From: a virus
IMG/VR virus record: IMGVR_UViG_3300008262_000338
Span: 1 to 22,190 of that record
Reading direction: 5' to 3' (one strand)
Length of the DNA: 22,190 bases
Shown here: positions 10,445 through 16,525 of the stretch, in pieces
Layout: every line of letters starts with the position of its first letter
Position numbering within the stretch: the first letter of the stretch is position 1
Translations under genes and position numbers: made by a program
Notes under the pieces: generated by a model
Database searches by the model: none
The model's input: the letters and a program-made list of their open reading frames with translations, nothing else
Told to the model about the DNA's origin: nothing

Positions 10445-12241
10445 TTACTCTTTATATGCGATGAAACTTGAATTTGCTACGTCAACATCAAGATATACCT
10501 CTCGGAATGCCTTGATATCATTAGATAATGGTTTTACCCTAACTGATATGCGGTTATCGAAGAAACTTCCTTTAATGATTGTCAAATTGTACATCATTAA
10601 CTCACCTTTTGCATAATTAATATCCCCAACTTCCCTGTCAAGGACAACTTTTTCGCCAGTTAAAGCATCTAGTCTATATAGGACAATTTTGCCATCCCTA
10701 TCTTCAAGATATACGTCAAAATTAGGGTATTCGGTAACTCTAAAACCAGTTGACGAAAGAACTGGTTCATCGCAATCTGAGTCAAAAGAATTTTGGAAAC
10801 AGATCTCATAATAGAAGGTTGAATTTAATTGTGGATAAAAATCCTTCCTCATCGTAACTGTGGTTAAGTTTGAAGAGATACTGCGGTCGGCGTCATCAAT
10901 AACACCAACAATTTTGCTGTAGCGGAACTTCCCATTAAAACTTTCTATGTTGGAACTATCTAAGTAGTTCTGAACTGATCCAATAACTTTATCCTTTATT
11001 TGACTTGGAGTTTGATCCGTAACCAATCCATCGTAGAATATTTTGCTGCTAATCTCGACAAATAAAATTGATGGATCTATAATTACTGGTTCTACGGATG
11101 CAACAACATATTTCTTTACCTCATCGGTAATTTGCTTTTTAGTGAGGGATGTTAAGTATGATGCATCAGAAGGCTTCAATACGATGAATACTTTTCCATA
11201 CTGTGGAGGGTCCTGATCTTCGCCTCCAAAGACGAGTATATCGCTAGTGGATGGATATACCCTACGAACGATTGCAGCGTAGTCCTGGGCGGTTACAGCG
11301 CGGTCCTGGGTGCCATATGCCTTAGGTGCGTTGTATCTAATCTTTTCGGTTGACTCTAACTCTTCTCCACCAGATGCCGCAACGGTGGAATTAATAGTTA
11401 CATCAAAAGCAGTTGGTGATACACCATCTGAATTTTCCAGAACACCGCTAAAAACAAAAGTTCTTACGCCGTTTGATTCTGGTCCTGCGGTTCTAAGGTA
11501 TGAAACTTCAACAGTTGCTCCATCTTCTAGTTTCTTACCTAAGACTCCATCACCGAATAGCAATTCATAACGACCATCTTCAATCTCTTCTACAAAGAAG
11601 ATCTTAGAATTACCATCGATTCCAATAATGTTATTTGCTATCAGATATGGCTCGTTAAAGGATCCACCCGTTGGAAATACTCTAACTCTGATAGTATTTG
11701 TGTCAATATTTGTATTATCTAATACAAATCTTTGTGATTTTGAGGAAGCGTTTACGTTAAACGTGTTAATTATTTGATTTCCTTCTCTAACAGCAACATT
11801 TGTAAATATTGCTGTGTTATTTGATACTTGCGCCTTTACATCATCTAAAACAACATATTGGTAGATGGTATTATCAAAAGACGCAATAAAACCAGTTCCT
11901 TTCTTAAGAATGAGTTCTGTATCTGTAGTTGGGTTTGCGTATGTTACTGTAAACGAAACATAAGCAGTTGGCGAAGTAATTGATTTGGGTCTGTATCCTA
12001 ATTGCTTCGCAATCGCCACCACGTTGTCCCTCAAGGTGGCAGAATCAATAAACAGTTCATTTACCACCATGTTGGTGTTAAACGCTGTGTAATAGGTGTT
12101 ATACGCTAGGGTATCAAGAATAGTCGATAATACCGATCCATCAAAATCGTAATCAGTAAAATCAGACTGAGCCCTGAGGTATTCTCTCAGAGCAGTCTTG
12201 ATGTCATTAAAATCTAGATTAGCAACCTGTATGTATGGCAT
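10445..12241 (-). CDS. gp6: Baseplate wedge protein gp6 (baseplate_J family)
   Basis: 598 residues, close to the 660 of T4 gp6. gp6 dimers form the continuous ring of the myovirus baseplate and hold the wedges together. Features seen: an N-terminal FNDIKTALREYLRAQ helix, a DFDGSVLSTILDTLAYNTYY segment typical of the family, a NELFIDSATLRDNV motif with GYRP about 20 residues later, a central LLFGDGVLGKKL, and the baseplate_J core APKAYGTQDRAVTAQDYAAI followed by DILVFGGEDQDPPQYGKVFI. The start codon overlaps the gp25 stop as TAATG, so the two are translationally coupled. The giant structural gene follows four bases after its stop. Assignment is secure by motif and by order. Confidence 0.95.
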   Translation of the reverse strand: MPYIQVANLDFNDIKTALREYLRAQSDFTDYDFDGSVLSTILDTLAYNTYYTAFNTNMVVNELFIDSATLRDNVVAIAKQLGYRPKSITSPTAYVSFTVTYANPTTDTELILKKGTGFIASFDNTIYQYVVLDDVKAQVSNNTAIFTNVAVREGNQIINTFNVNASSKSQRFVLDNTNIDTNTIRVRVFPTGGSFNEPYLIANNIIGIDGNSKIFFVEEIEDGRYELLFGDGVLGKKLEDGATVEVSYLRTAGPESNGVRTFVFSGVLENSDGVSPTAFDVTINSTVAASGGEELESTEKIRYNAPKAYGTQDRAVTAQDYAAIVRRVYPSTSDILVFGGEDQDPPQYGKVFIVLKPSDASYLTSLTKKQITDEVKKYVVASVEPVIIDPSILFVEISSKIFYDGLVTDQTPSQIKDKVIGSVQNYLDSSNIESFNGKFRYSKIVGVIDDADRSISSNLTTVTMRKDFYPQLNSTFYYEICFQNSFDSDCDEPVLSSTGFRVTEYPNFDVYLEDRDGKIVLYRLDALTGEKVVLDREVGDINYAKGELMMYNLTIIKGSFFDNRISVRVKPLSNDIKAFREVYLDVDVANSSFIAYKE

Positions 12242-12633
12242 TATCGAGTACGCTCTAAGAAGAATTCTACGCTTACTGGTACGTCGTCTCTGCCAACAAT
12301 TCTATAGAACAGTTCAACTTCATAACCGTTATTCATCTCATCTGGTCTAACGATAATGTTTTCAATCAGAATTCTTGGTTCATATTTACTTAAAACTTCA
12401 GCAATCTCAGAGCGAACTAAACCAGCTGATGCATAATCAAGGGGTTCAAAGAGAACATTTTGTATTCCACAACCTAGTTGAGGTTGAAATGGTCTTTCAC
12501 CTTTCCTAGTAAGAATCAAGGCAGTAATCGACTGTACGATAGCTGCCTTGTCCTTTACCGTGACTAAATCATCAGTAACTGGATGTTTCTTGAAAGTAAC
12601 ACTCAGATCTTTGAATGTCTGAAAGGTTGGCAT
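12241..12633 (-). CDS. gp25: Baseplate wedge protein gp25 (GPW/gp25 family)
   Basis: 130 residues, the normal size of the family (T4 gp25 is 132). It is the lysozyme-like-fold wedge component that primes sheath assembly on the baseplate; equivalents occur in type VI secretion and contractile injection systems. Seen: KDKAAIVQSITALILTRKGE, then the family hallmark RPFQPQLGCGIQNVLFEPLD, then an E-P-R-I segment and a beta-rich tail ending VSVEFFLERTR. It ends in a TAATG overlap with gp6. An AATAAATA late-promoter-like box lies 25 bases upstream, so gp25, gp6 and the giant gene probably form one late transcript. Confidence 0.96.
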   Translation of the reverse strand: MPTFQTFKDLSVTFKKHPVTDDLVTVKDKAAIVQSITALILTRKGERPFQPQLGCGIQNVLFEPLDYASAGLVRSEIAEVLSKYEPRILIENIIVRPDEMNNGYEVELFYRIVGRDDVPVSVEFFLERTR

Positions 12634-12657
12634 TTAGACACAGCAATACGCTGGTAT

Positions 12658-12665
12658 TATTTATT
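12658..12665 (-). promoter_or_regulatory. T4-type late promoter candidate, AATAAATA
   Basis: The minus strand reads AATAAATA (7 of 8 to TATAAATA). It touches the stop of the preceding small gene and is 25 bases before the gp25 ATG, good spacing for a short leader. Confidence 0.45.
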
Positions 12666-12871
12666 CACTCGTGCCAACGCTCTACAAAGTCATCAAACCC
12701 TCCAGCACCGCCACAGGGACGCTCGTAGCGGTCTTCTGGAAGGGGATATAACTCTTCCTTCTTTTTCATCTTGCTGTGTGCTTTAAGGTACTTCTCGCTG
12801 TCAGTCTCGGTGATCAGCGTCATACCTTCTTCAATAAAGTTTTTGCTTTTGTCTACGGGGTAAAGTCCCAT
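12665..12871 (-). CDS. Small hypothetical protein in baseplate block (68 aa)
   Basis: ATG at 12871 follows the purine-rich stretch AGAGAGG, a fair Shine-Dalgarno site 10 bases upstream. The protein is charged: it starts MGLYPVDKSKNFIEEG, has a KMKKKEELYPLPEDRYE middle and ends FDDFVERWHE. No membrane segment or signal peptide. It has its own upstream late-promoter-like box and sits between a small basic protein and gp25. I do not recognise a family; position suggests a late, virion-linked or assembly role, which is inference. Confidence 0.75.
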   Translation of the reverse strand: MGLYPVDKSKNFIEEGMTLITETDSEKYLKAHSKMKKKEELYPLPEDRYERPCGGAGGFDDFVERWHE

Positions 12872-12930
12872 AAAAAACCTCTCTAAAGAACTGTTTCCAG
12901 AACTTTTAGAGAGGTTGCTATCTCTATAAT

Positions 12931-12938
12931 TATTTATC
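12931..12938 (-). promoter_or_regulatory. T4-type late promoter candidate, GATAAATA
   Basis: GATAAATA on the minus strand (7 of 8 to consensus) overlaps the TAA stop of the 48-residue gene and lies 59 bases before the next ATG at 12871. The same variant occurs at 14958-14965. Confidence 0.4.
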
Positions 12939-13080
12939 CTTTGCCTTGACCGCGATAACGCTTTTTGCGACCATTACGTGAACTTGCGCCAAGATGGGTA
13001 TTTTGTGAACGTCCTTGACGTGTTTTCTTCGGAGAACCTTCGACGTAACCGCCGTTCTTGGACATGGGTGATTTTGCCAT
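12934..13080 (-). CDS. Small basic protein conserved in cyanophages (48 aa)
   Basis: ATG at 13080 gives a 48-residue, strongly basic protein that starts MAKSPMSKNGGYVEGSPKKT, continues with RQGRSQNTHLGASSRNGRKK and ends RYRGQGKG. Arg, Lys and Gly dominate; there is no hydrophobic stretch, so it is probably a disordered nucleic-acid-binding or virion-internal peptide. A good sigma-70-like promoter (TTGGCG, 17 bases, TATAAT) sits directly upstream, overlapping the end of the PAAR gene. I recall very similar short proteins in marine cyanomyoviruses but cannot name a function. Confidence 0.8.
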   Translation of the reverse strand: MAKSPMSKNGGYVEGSPKKTRQGRSQNTHLGASSRNGRKKRYRGQGKG

Positions 13081-13104
13081 AGTGTTCAATCAATTGACAA
13101 AGAT

Positions 13105-13133
13105 ATTATAGCACATGCGTCAGAATTCGCCAA
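13105..13133 (-). promoter_or_regulatory. Sigma-70-like promoter (TTGGCG-17-TATAAT)
   Basis: The minus strand has TTGGCG at 13133-13128, a 17-base spacer and TATAAT at 13110-13105 preceded by TGC (extended -10). It lies at the end of the PAAR gene and 24 bases before the ATG at 13080. A host-type promoter inside a late block suggests that the small basic protein is also made early. Confidence 0.55.
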
Positions 13134-13434
13134 GAAACACATTTACACTTGATGAAACTATAATTGCACCCTCATTCGTAGCACTTCCAATAAATGCTAT
13201 CGGTGATCCATTACACCATACTGTCGGATGTCCAGTCACTAATACATCAGAGTGTGGTGGTGGAGTTGGAATGATCGGAATGGTATGTGGAACAAATGTA
13301 TTGCCAACATGATGTGCTGGGCGCCCGTTTACGATCACATTCGAAGATACTCCAGCAGGAGCTGGATTTGGAATCACAACAGGGTGAATATCATGATTGG
13401 TATAGACTCCTAATACTCCAATTGGTATTGCCAT
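13120..13434 (-). CDS. PAAR-domain baseplate spike-tip protein
   Basis: 104 residues, typical for a stand-alone PAAR protein, which caps the central spike of contractile tails and type VI systems with a sharp metal-bound cone. Seen: an N-terminal GVYTNHDIHPVVIPNPAPAG, then VIVNGRPAHHVGNTFVPH, then a Pro/His-rich IPTPPPHSDVLVTGHPTV, then WCNGSPIAFIGSATNEGAII and a short beta tail. The spaced His and Cys residues fit the zinc/iron site. It starts within the stop of the upstream 379-residue gene (TAATG) and so is co-translated with it. Confidence 0.88.
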   Translation of the reverse strand: MAIPIGVLGVYTNHDIHPVVIPNPAPAGVSSNVIVNGRPAHHVGNTFVPHTIPIIPTPPPHSDVLVTGHPTVWCNGSPIAFIGSATNEGAIIVSSSVNVFLGEF

Positions 13435-14573
13435 TATTCGGTCGTAAATACGTGATTTGGATTATCAATCTTGTTTATTCCTGCCTTATTTAGAAGGAAC
13501 TCAATTCTCTTTGCTGGTATTCTACCATCATATCTTACAGGTAGATAGAAGTACCATATATTGTTCGTTAAGTTGCTTCCAAGCGTCTCTAAGGCGAGCT
13601 GACCGAGTTCTGCTACACTACCAGGCAAAGGGTCGGCGTCGGGGATTACAACGGTCACACAGGACGTTTTAATGGTGATTACCATCGTGTCCAAAGCACT
13701 CGTCTTCACCTCCATAAAGGAACCAATCTTTGGTGTACTTCCAGACGGCGCTATGATCTTACGCCACTCACTACTTCCATATTTCTCTGCATTATCTTTA
13801 TCGTAAATCGCCCACTTCTTATAATCTGAGTCTAATATAATTCTCTGCATCCCTGTGGGATCTCCAGTAACCTGATCAATCGGATATTCTGGATAATTGC
13901 CATTCGTTATATTCGGATTTCTTGCAAGGAATGCATCACGCATTCTAACCTTCACAATCTCGGAGTAATCGTCGCGCTGCTGCTGAGGAGTGTCGGTGTT
14001 ATAATAACTCTGTAAAAGGTATTTGGGTTCCCCATATTCCTTTTTATTGATAAAAGTAAATCCCTGATCATAAAAGGGCCATTCGGTGACCCTTCCTGTA
14101 ACTTCAGAAATACCTACATATCCCGCTGCAAAAACGGGCGGTATAACATTCTGATTAATCTGAATGCCAGGATCGATGTTATCAAAGTCTCTTACATTTA
14201 ATGCAATCAACTGCTCCTCATCAAACTCTGTAGGATCAAACTCTGGAAGATTATCTGATTCCAAACGAGGCCAAAAGTCAATCCTCTCTACGGTAGTTAG
14301 CGTAGAGACAATCCTCTCGTCCTCAAATACAGGAACCATCCAAATCTGAGTAGGTCTGATCTCCTCCCACGTCAACCAAGGCGGGGTTTCGGAGATTAAG
14401 CCTAGCTGCAACCCATCTAAAATTGCCTGGGAATCCTTTGGATAAAACCTCCCAGCATAAAATGGTATTCCATTCTTGGCGGTGAGTCTATTGAGTCTCT
14501 CTAAATCATTCAACTCAATCGGACCTATGCCCCCCATCGAGGGTGCTAGGAAGTTTATCCAAGGTACTGCCAT
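13434..14573 (-). CDS. Conserved cyanophage virion structural protein, baseplate block (379 aa)
   Basis: A 379-residue protein that starts MAVPWINFLAPSMGGIGPIE and has a segment ISETPPWLTWEEIRPTQIWM, an acidic middle (FDPTEFDEEQLIALN), a Tyr/Asn-rich part (LLQSYYNTDTPQQQ) and a C-terminal alpha/beta part (MVITIKTSCVTVVIPDADPL, then RIEFLLNKAGINKI). No signal peptide. It is coupled at both ends: its ATG overlaps the upstream stop (TGATG) and its stop overlaps the PAAR start (TAATG). T4 has genes 53 and 5 in the corresponding area, but I see neither the lysozyme domain of gp5 nor a clear gp53 signature, so I only call it a baseplate-associated structural protein. Confidence 0.85.
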   Translation of the reverse strand: MAVPWINFLAPSMGGIGPIELNDLERLNRLTAKNGIPFYAGRFYPKDSQAILDGLQLGLISETPPWLTWEEIRPTQIWMVPVFEDERIVSTLTTVERIDFWPRLESDNLPEFDPTEFDEEQLIALNVRDFDNIDPGIQINQNVIPPVFAAGYVGISEVTGRVTEWPFYDQGFTFINKKEYGEPKYLLQSYYNTDTPQQQRDDYSEIVKVRMRDAFLARNPNITNGNYPEYPIDQVTGDPTGMQRIILDSDYKKWAIYDKDNAEKYGSSEWRKIIAPSGSTPKIGSFMEVKTSALDTMVITIKTSCVTVVIPDADPLPGSVAELGQLALETLGSNLTNNIWYFYLPVRYDGRIPAKRIEFLLNKAGINKIDNPNHVFTTE

Positions 14574-14803
14574 CAGACTGCTCTTGCGACTATTAACAAA
14601 TCTTTCTTAATTCCTTCTACATTATTATGAAGATAATCTAACGTGTCTGAGAGACTTTCGTAGTCCCTACCCGAGGGGCGGCGGTACATCAACGTGGGGC
14701 GCTCCAATTGCGATATCCGTTGGTCCAGGCTCTGCAATCTCTCGGACAGCGTTAGGAGTGCTTTCTCCAGACTCTGCTGCTGCTTTTGTAACTCTTCCAT
14801 CAT
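14573..14803 (-). CDS. Small coiled-coil protein at head of baseplate operon (76 aa)
   Basis: Starts at the ATGATG at 14803, with a strong GAGGAG Shine-Dalgarno site about 8 bases upstream. The first 35 residues are a coiled coil (MMEELQKQQQSLEKALLTL, then SERLQSLDQRISQLE), followed by RPTLMYRRPSGRDYESLSDT and a second helix, DYLHNNVEGIKKDLLIVARA. The stop overlaps the start of the 379-residue gene (TGATG). Its first 137 bases overlap in another frame with the 81-residue gene at 14667-14912. The strong internal ribosome site says that this frame is used. Confidence 0.8.
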   Translation of the reverse strand: MMEELQKQQQSLEKALLTLSERLQSLDQRISQLERPTLMYRRPSGRDYESLSDTLDYLHNNVEGIKKDLLIVARAV

Positions 14804-14912
14804 TTTGATCTCCTCTCAAGAATGCCTCTGCGGCGCGTGTCTCAAACTCGTCACAGAAGGCGTCAAAATTACTAAGAATATTATTAAAGTTTTCAAACGC
14901 GGGTTTTTCCAT
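14667..14912 (-). CDS. Small protein overlapping the coiled-coil gene (81 aa)
   Basis: ATG at 14912 opens MEKPAFENFNNILSNFDAFC, then DEFETRAAEAFLRGDQNDG, then a low-complexity tail ending DVPPPLG. The first 37 codons are outside the overlap and look like normal phage coding sequence; the remaining 45 share DNA with the coiled-coil gene in a different frame. A GATAAATA late box is 46 bases upstream. There is no clear Shine-Dalgarno site. It could be a true overlapping gene, or its N-terminal part could belong to the coiled-coil frame through a frameshift. Confidence 0.6.
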   Translation of the reverse strand: MEKPAFENFNNILSNFDAFCDEFETRAAEAFLRGDQNDGRVTKAAAESGESTPNAVREIAEPGPTDIAIGAPHVDVPPPLG

Positions 14913-14957
14913 GATTTTTTTCTGGGCGAATTTTTTTATATTCGAGTTTTTCAGAAA

Positions 14958-14965
14958 TATTTATC
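14958..14965 (-). promoter_or_regulatory. T4-type late promoter candidate, GATAAATA
   Basis: The minus strand reads GATAAATA, identical to the box at 12931-12938. It lies 46 bases before the first ATG of the baseplate operon (14912) and just inside the AT-rich side of the composition break near 14995. Confidence 0.5.
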
Positions 14966-15055
14966 GGTCGTTGGGATACTTTTGTAGGTTAGGAAGGACC
15001 CAAACTTTTCGCTCGGCCCCGCCGCCATAACGATAACGTTATAAAATAACTGCCA

Positions 15056-15073
15056 GGGGGCGGGTGTGCCCCC
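15056..15073 (-). terminator. GC hairpin after the HicA-like gene
   Basis: On the minus strand GGGGGC, a six-base loop and GCCCCC form a 6-bp stem 13 bases after the stop of the HicA-like gene, followed by a loose T-rich stretch. It would end the GC-rich early array before the late baseplate operon. The palindrome ATAACGTTAT at 15033-15042 lies just beyond. Confidence 0.45.
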
Positions 15074-15085
15074 ACGGTCTGCCGC

Positions 15086-15262
15086 CTACGCGGTCGCTGC
15101 CTCTAGGCGCTTAGCGAGCAATCGGGCGGTGTGCTGCTTGGGGCGATAGGGCAGTAGGATGGTCTGCCCGCTGCTGTGCCGCCAGAGCTGATGCTTCGAT
15201 CCGTTGCGCTCCTTGATCCACCCCGCTGCTGTGGCGAGGCGCTGCAGTTGCTTGTCTGTCAT
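15086..15262 (-). CDS. hicA: HicA-like toxin-fold protein (58 aa)
   Basis: The protein has the small double-stranded RNA-binding-like fold pattern of HicA mRNA interferases: helix MTDKQLQRLATAAGW, then the family hallmark GSKH (residues 21-24; E. coli HicA has GSNH with the catalytic His), then strands HQLWRHSSGQTILLP and a C-terminal helix TARLLAKRLEAA. Length fits the family (about 60). I chose ATG 15262 over the upstream TTG at 15274. It begins 9 bases after the stop of the 58-residue gene at 15271 and lacks its own promoter cassette, so the two form a pair. The partner does not look like HicB, so it is either a solitary HicA-like phage protein or part of an unusual pair. Family assignment is by motif only. 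Confidence 0.65.
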   Translation of the reverse strand: MTDKQLQRLATAAGWIKERNGSKHQLWRHSSGQTILLPYRPKQHTARLLAKRLEAATA

Positions 15263-15270
15263 GGTGGCGA

Positions 15271-15447
15271 TCAACCGAAGGTGGGGAGGGCAGCGACTGC
15301 CTCATCATGGAAGTGTTCAGCGTAGACCCCTGCGATCATGGCGGCGAGGTGCCCTTGCCCTGTGCTGGGGTTGCTGCTGACCCATACCTGCTGGCGGGTG
15401 GCGAGGTCAGAGGCGAGGCGGAAGCAGGTGGGGTTGCGCTTGGTCAT
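15271..15447 (-). CDS. Hypothetical protein upstream of HicA-like gene (58 aa)
   Basis: ATG 15447 was chosen because it lies 22 bases after a cassette -10 (TAGACT); an open frame further upstream would start before the promoter. The protein begins MTKRNPTCFRLASDLATRQQ, continues VWVSSNPSTGQGHLAAMIAG and ends DEAVAALPTFG. No membrane segment, no recognised domain. It shares a transcript with the HicA-like gene. That makes it a candidate antitoxin by position only; it lacks the partial RNase-H pattern of HicB. Confidence 0.65.
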   Translation of the reverse strand: MTKRNPTCFRLASDLATRQQVWVSSNPSTGQGHLAAMIAGVYAEHFHDEAVAALPTFG

Positions 15448-15479
15448 GGTGTCTGTCGGTTGCTTGGTTAGTCTACAGG
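15448..15479 (-). promoter_or_regulatory. Cassette promoter/leader of the 58-aa gene and HicA-like gene
   Basis: The minus strand has CCTGTAGACTAACC, -10 TAGACT at 15475-15470, 22 bases before the ATG. This copy has a shortened leader without the CTCAGTTCAAA word but keeps AAGCAACCGACA, shared with the copy at 16214-16249. Confidence 0.55.
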
Positions 15480-15488
15480 CGGGGTCGC

Positions 15489-15662
15489 TCAGTCGCGGTC
15501 GCTGATGTTCCAGGTGCCCGACTGGCACTCAGGGGCAGGGAAGGGGAAGGGGCGACCCTCAGCGAATGCCTTACGGTTGGCGGCAGACCGTGCCTGCATC
15601 TCGTTATAGCGGGTGGTGTAGTCTGCCATCAGGGCGGCGAGGTCGATCTTGGGGTTGGTCAT
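15489..15662 (-). CDS. Hypothetical cassette protein (57 aa)
   Basis: ATG 15662 was chosen because it lies 22 bases after the cassette -10. The protein begins MTNPKIDLAALMADYTTRYN, has a helical EMQARSAANRKAFAEG and a Pro/Phe segment RPFPFPAPECQSGTWN. It is polar, with no membrane segment. Codons favour G or C at third positions, unlike the structural genes to the left. Unknown function; it sits in the array of single-gene units. Confidence 0.65.
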   Translation of the reverse strand: MTNPKIDLAALMADYTTRYNEMQARSAANRKAFAEGRPFPFPAPECQSGTWNISDRD

Positions 15663-15694
15663 TTGCTTTGTTTGAACTGAGATCAGTCTACAGG
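15663..15694 (-). promoter_or_regulatory. Cassette promoter/leader of the 57-aa gene
   Basis: -10 TAGACT at 15690-15685, followed by GATCTCAGTTCAAACAAAGC and the ATG. This is the common array element; no Shine-Dalgarno site is visible. Confidence 0.6.
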
Positions 15695-15696
15695 GT

Positions 15697-15739
15697 CGGT
15701 CGGGCAGATCGGGGGTGGAAGGGGACAGAGCCCCGACCG
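15697..15739 (-). other. Intergenic stem-loop between cassettes
   Basis: Arms CGGTCGGG and CCCGACCG (8 bp, perfect) enclose a second possible stem GGGG/CCCC. It starts at the stop of the 63-residue gene and ends just before the next cassette promoter. Probable terminator or mRNA-end protector without a T run. Confidence 0.45.
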
Positions 15740-15931
15740 TCACATCACATAGAGACCGTGGGCGGCGAAGTGCTGGGGATAGTTCTGGCGCCAGTTGGCG
15801 AGGCGCTGCAGCAGCAGGGCATCATCGGCACGATGGTGCAGTTCGATCAGCCAGGCGGGGGTGCTGCCGTGCTCTGCCTTGAACATGGCGAGCAGGGAAG
15901 CGATGGCACGGGTGCGAGCGGTGGCGGTCAT
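15740..15931 (-). CDS. Hypothetical cassette protein (63 aa)
   Basis: ATG 15931 lies 25 bases after a cassette -10. The protein starts MTATARTRAIASLLAMFKAE, continues HGSTPAWLIELHHRADDALL and ends NYPQHFAAHGLYVM. It is Ala/Leu-rich and helical, with several His, no signal peptide. GC-rich codons. No family recognised. Confidence 0.7.
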   Translation of the reverse strand: MTATARTRAIASLLAMFKAEHGSTPAWLIELHHRADDALLLQRLANWRQNYPQHFAAHGLYVM

Positions 15932-15967
15932 GAGTCGTTTCGTTTGAACTGAGGTTAGTCTACAGGG
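15932..15967 (-). promoter_or_regulatory. Cassette promoter/leader of the 63-aa gene
   Basis: -10 TAGACT at 15962-15957, then AACCTCAGTTCAAACGAAAC and ATG 25 bases from the -10. This is the fullest copy of the array element. Confidence 0.65.
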
Positions 15968-15968
15968 T

Positions 15969-15980
15969 GGGGCGAACCCC
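15969..15980 (-). other. GGGG-TTCG-CCCC stem-loop at gene end
   Basis: The minus strand reads GGGGTTCGCCCC: a 4-bp GC stem closed by a TTCG tetraloop, touching the TAG stop of the 77-residue gene and immediately followed by the next cassette promoter. Confidence 0.45.
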
Positions 15981-16213
15981 TAGCGAGCGTATGTGGTCAC
16001 CTCGCTGGCTGGCACACGGGTGACGGTGAGGCGCTTCCACCCCTCGATACGGTAGTAACGCAGCTCCTCGATAACGGCGTTCACCACGTTATCATGCTGG
16101 CGGGACATGCCCTTAGCGGTGGTTGCCTTGCGACGCTTGCGGTATTCAACAGCGGTCGTACCGTCTGCCCGATCGAGCTCGACACGGTAGAAGGCGTAGG
16201 CGTTGCTGGTCAT
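15980..16213 (-). CDS. Hypothetical cassette protein (77 aa)
   Basis: ATG 16213 lies 25 bases after the cassette -10 TAGAAT; a longer frame to 16303 would run back through the promoter and the end of the neighbouring gene. The protein starts MTSNAYAFYRVELDRADGTT, has a basic stretch YRKRRKATTAKGMSRQ and a helix VVNAVIEELRYYRIEGWKRL, then a beta end TVTRVPASEVTTYAR. Basic overall, possibly nucleic-acid binding; this is inference. No known family recognised. Confidence 0.68.
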   Translation of the reverse strand: MTSNAYAFYRVELDRADGTTAVEYRKRRKATTAKGMSRQHDNVVNAVIEELRYYRIEGWKRLTVTRVPASEVTTYAR

Positions 16214-16249
16214 GGTCGGTTGCTTGTGAACTGAGAGAATTCTACAGGC
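16214..16249 (-). promoter_or_regulatory. Cassette promoter/leader of the 77-aa gene
   Basis: -10 TAGAAT at 16244-16239, then TCTCTCAGTTCACAAGCAAC and the ATG. TAGAAT is closer to the TATAAT consensus than the usual TAGACT, which supports reading the repeat as a promoter. Confidence 0.62.
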
Positions 16250-16264
16250 AGCAGGGGACGCTGC
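16248..16264 (-). other. Intergenic stem-loop GCAGC/GCTGC
   Basis: Perfect 5-bp GC stem with a 7-base loop between the stop of the 67-residue gene and the next cassette promoter. Confidence 0.4.
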
Positions 16265-16283
16265 TAGGGTGCTGGGGGACGGT

Positions 16284-16487
16284 TCAGCGATTGTCCAACC
16301 CACGGGCGAAGCCCTGCAGGAAACCCGTCACGATGGCGACGCCCAGATCAGCCCAGAACTGAGGATCACGGGCAGCATCTGCCGCGGCCTTTGCCCAATC
16401 CTCTGGGGTGGCGGTGGCGATTGCTTCCCTCTCTGCAGGGGTCAGATCAGCGATGAACTGTTCGAGCGTGTCAGCGTTGCGGTTCAT
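16284..16487 (-). CDS. Hypothetical cassette protein, helical (67 aa)
   Basis: ATG 16487 lies 26 bases after a cassette -10. The protein begins MNRNADTLEQFIADLTPAER, then EAIATATPEDWAKAAADAAR, and ends with a hydrophobic or amphipathic helix FWADLGVAIVTGFLQGFARG (about residues 44-63) that could touch a membrane. Acidic first half. GC-rich codons. No recognised family. Confidence 0.7.
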   Translation of the reverse strand: MNRNADTLEQFIADLTPAEREAIATATPEDWAKAAADAARDPQFWADLGVAIVTGFLQGFARGLDNR

Positions 16488-16523
16488 GGTCTCGGGTCGT
16501 TTGAACTGAGGTTAGTCTACAGG
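16488..16523 (-). promoter_or_regulatory. Cassette promoter/leader of the 67-aa gene
   Basis: -10 TAGACT at 16519-16514, then AACCTCAGTTCAAACGACCC and ATG. Only a few bases separate it from the stop of the preceding 54-residue gene. Confidence 0.62.
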
Positions 16524-16525
16524 GG

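Noticed and set aside
13434-14573. Naming the 379-residue protein gp53 or gp5.
   Set aside because: No lysozyme domain, no LysM-like segment and wrong length; only the position fits.
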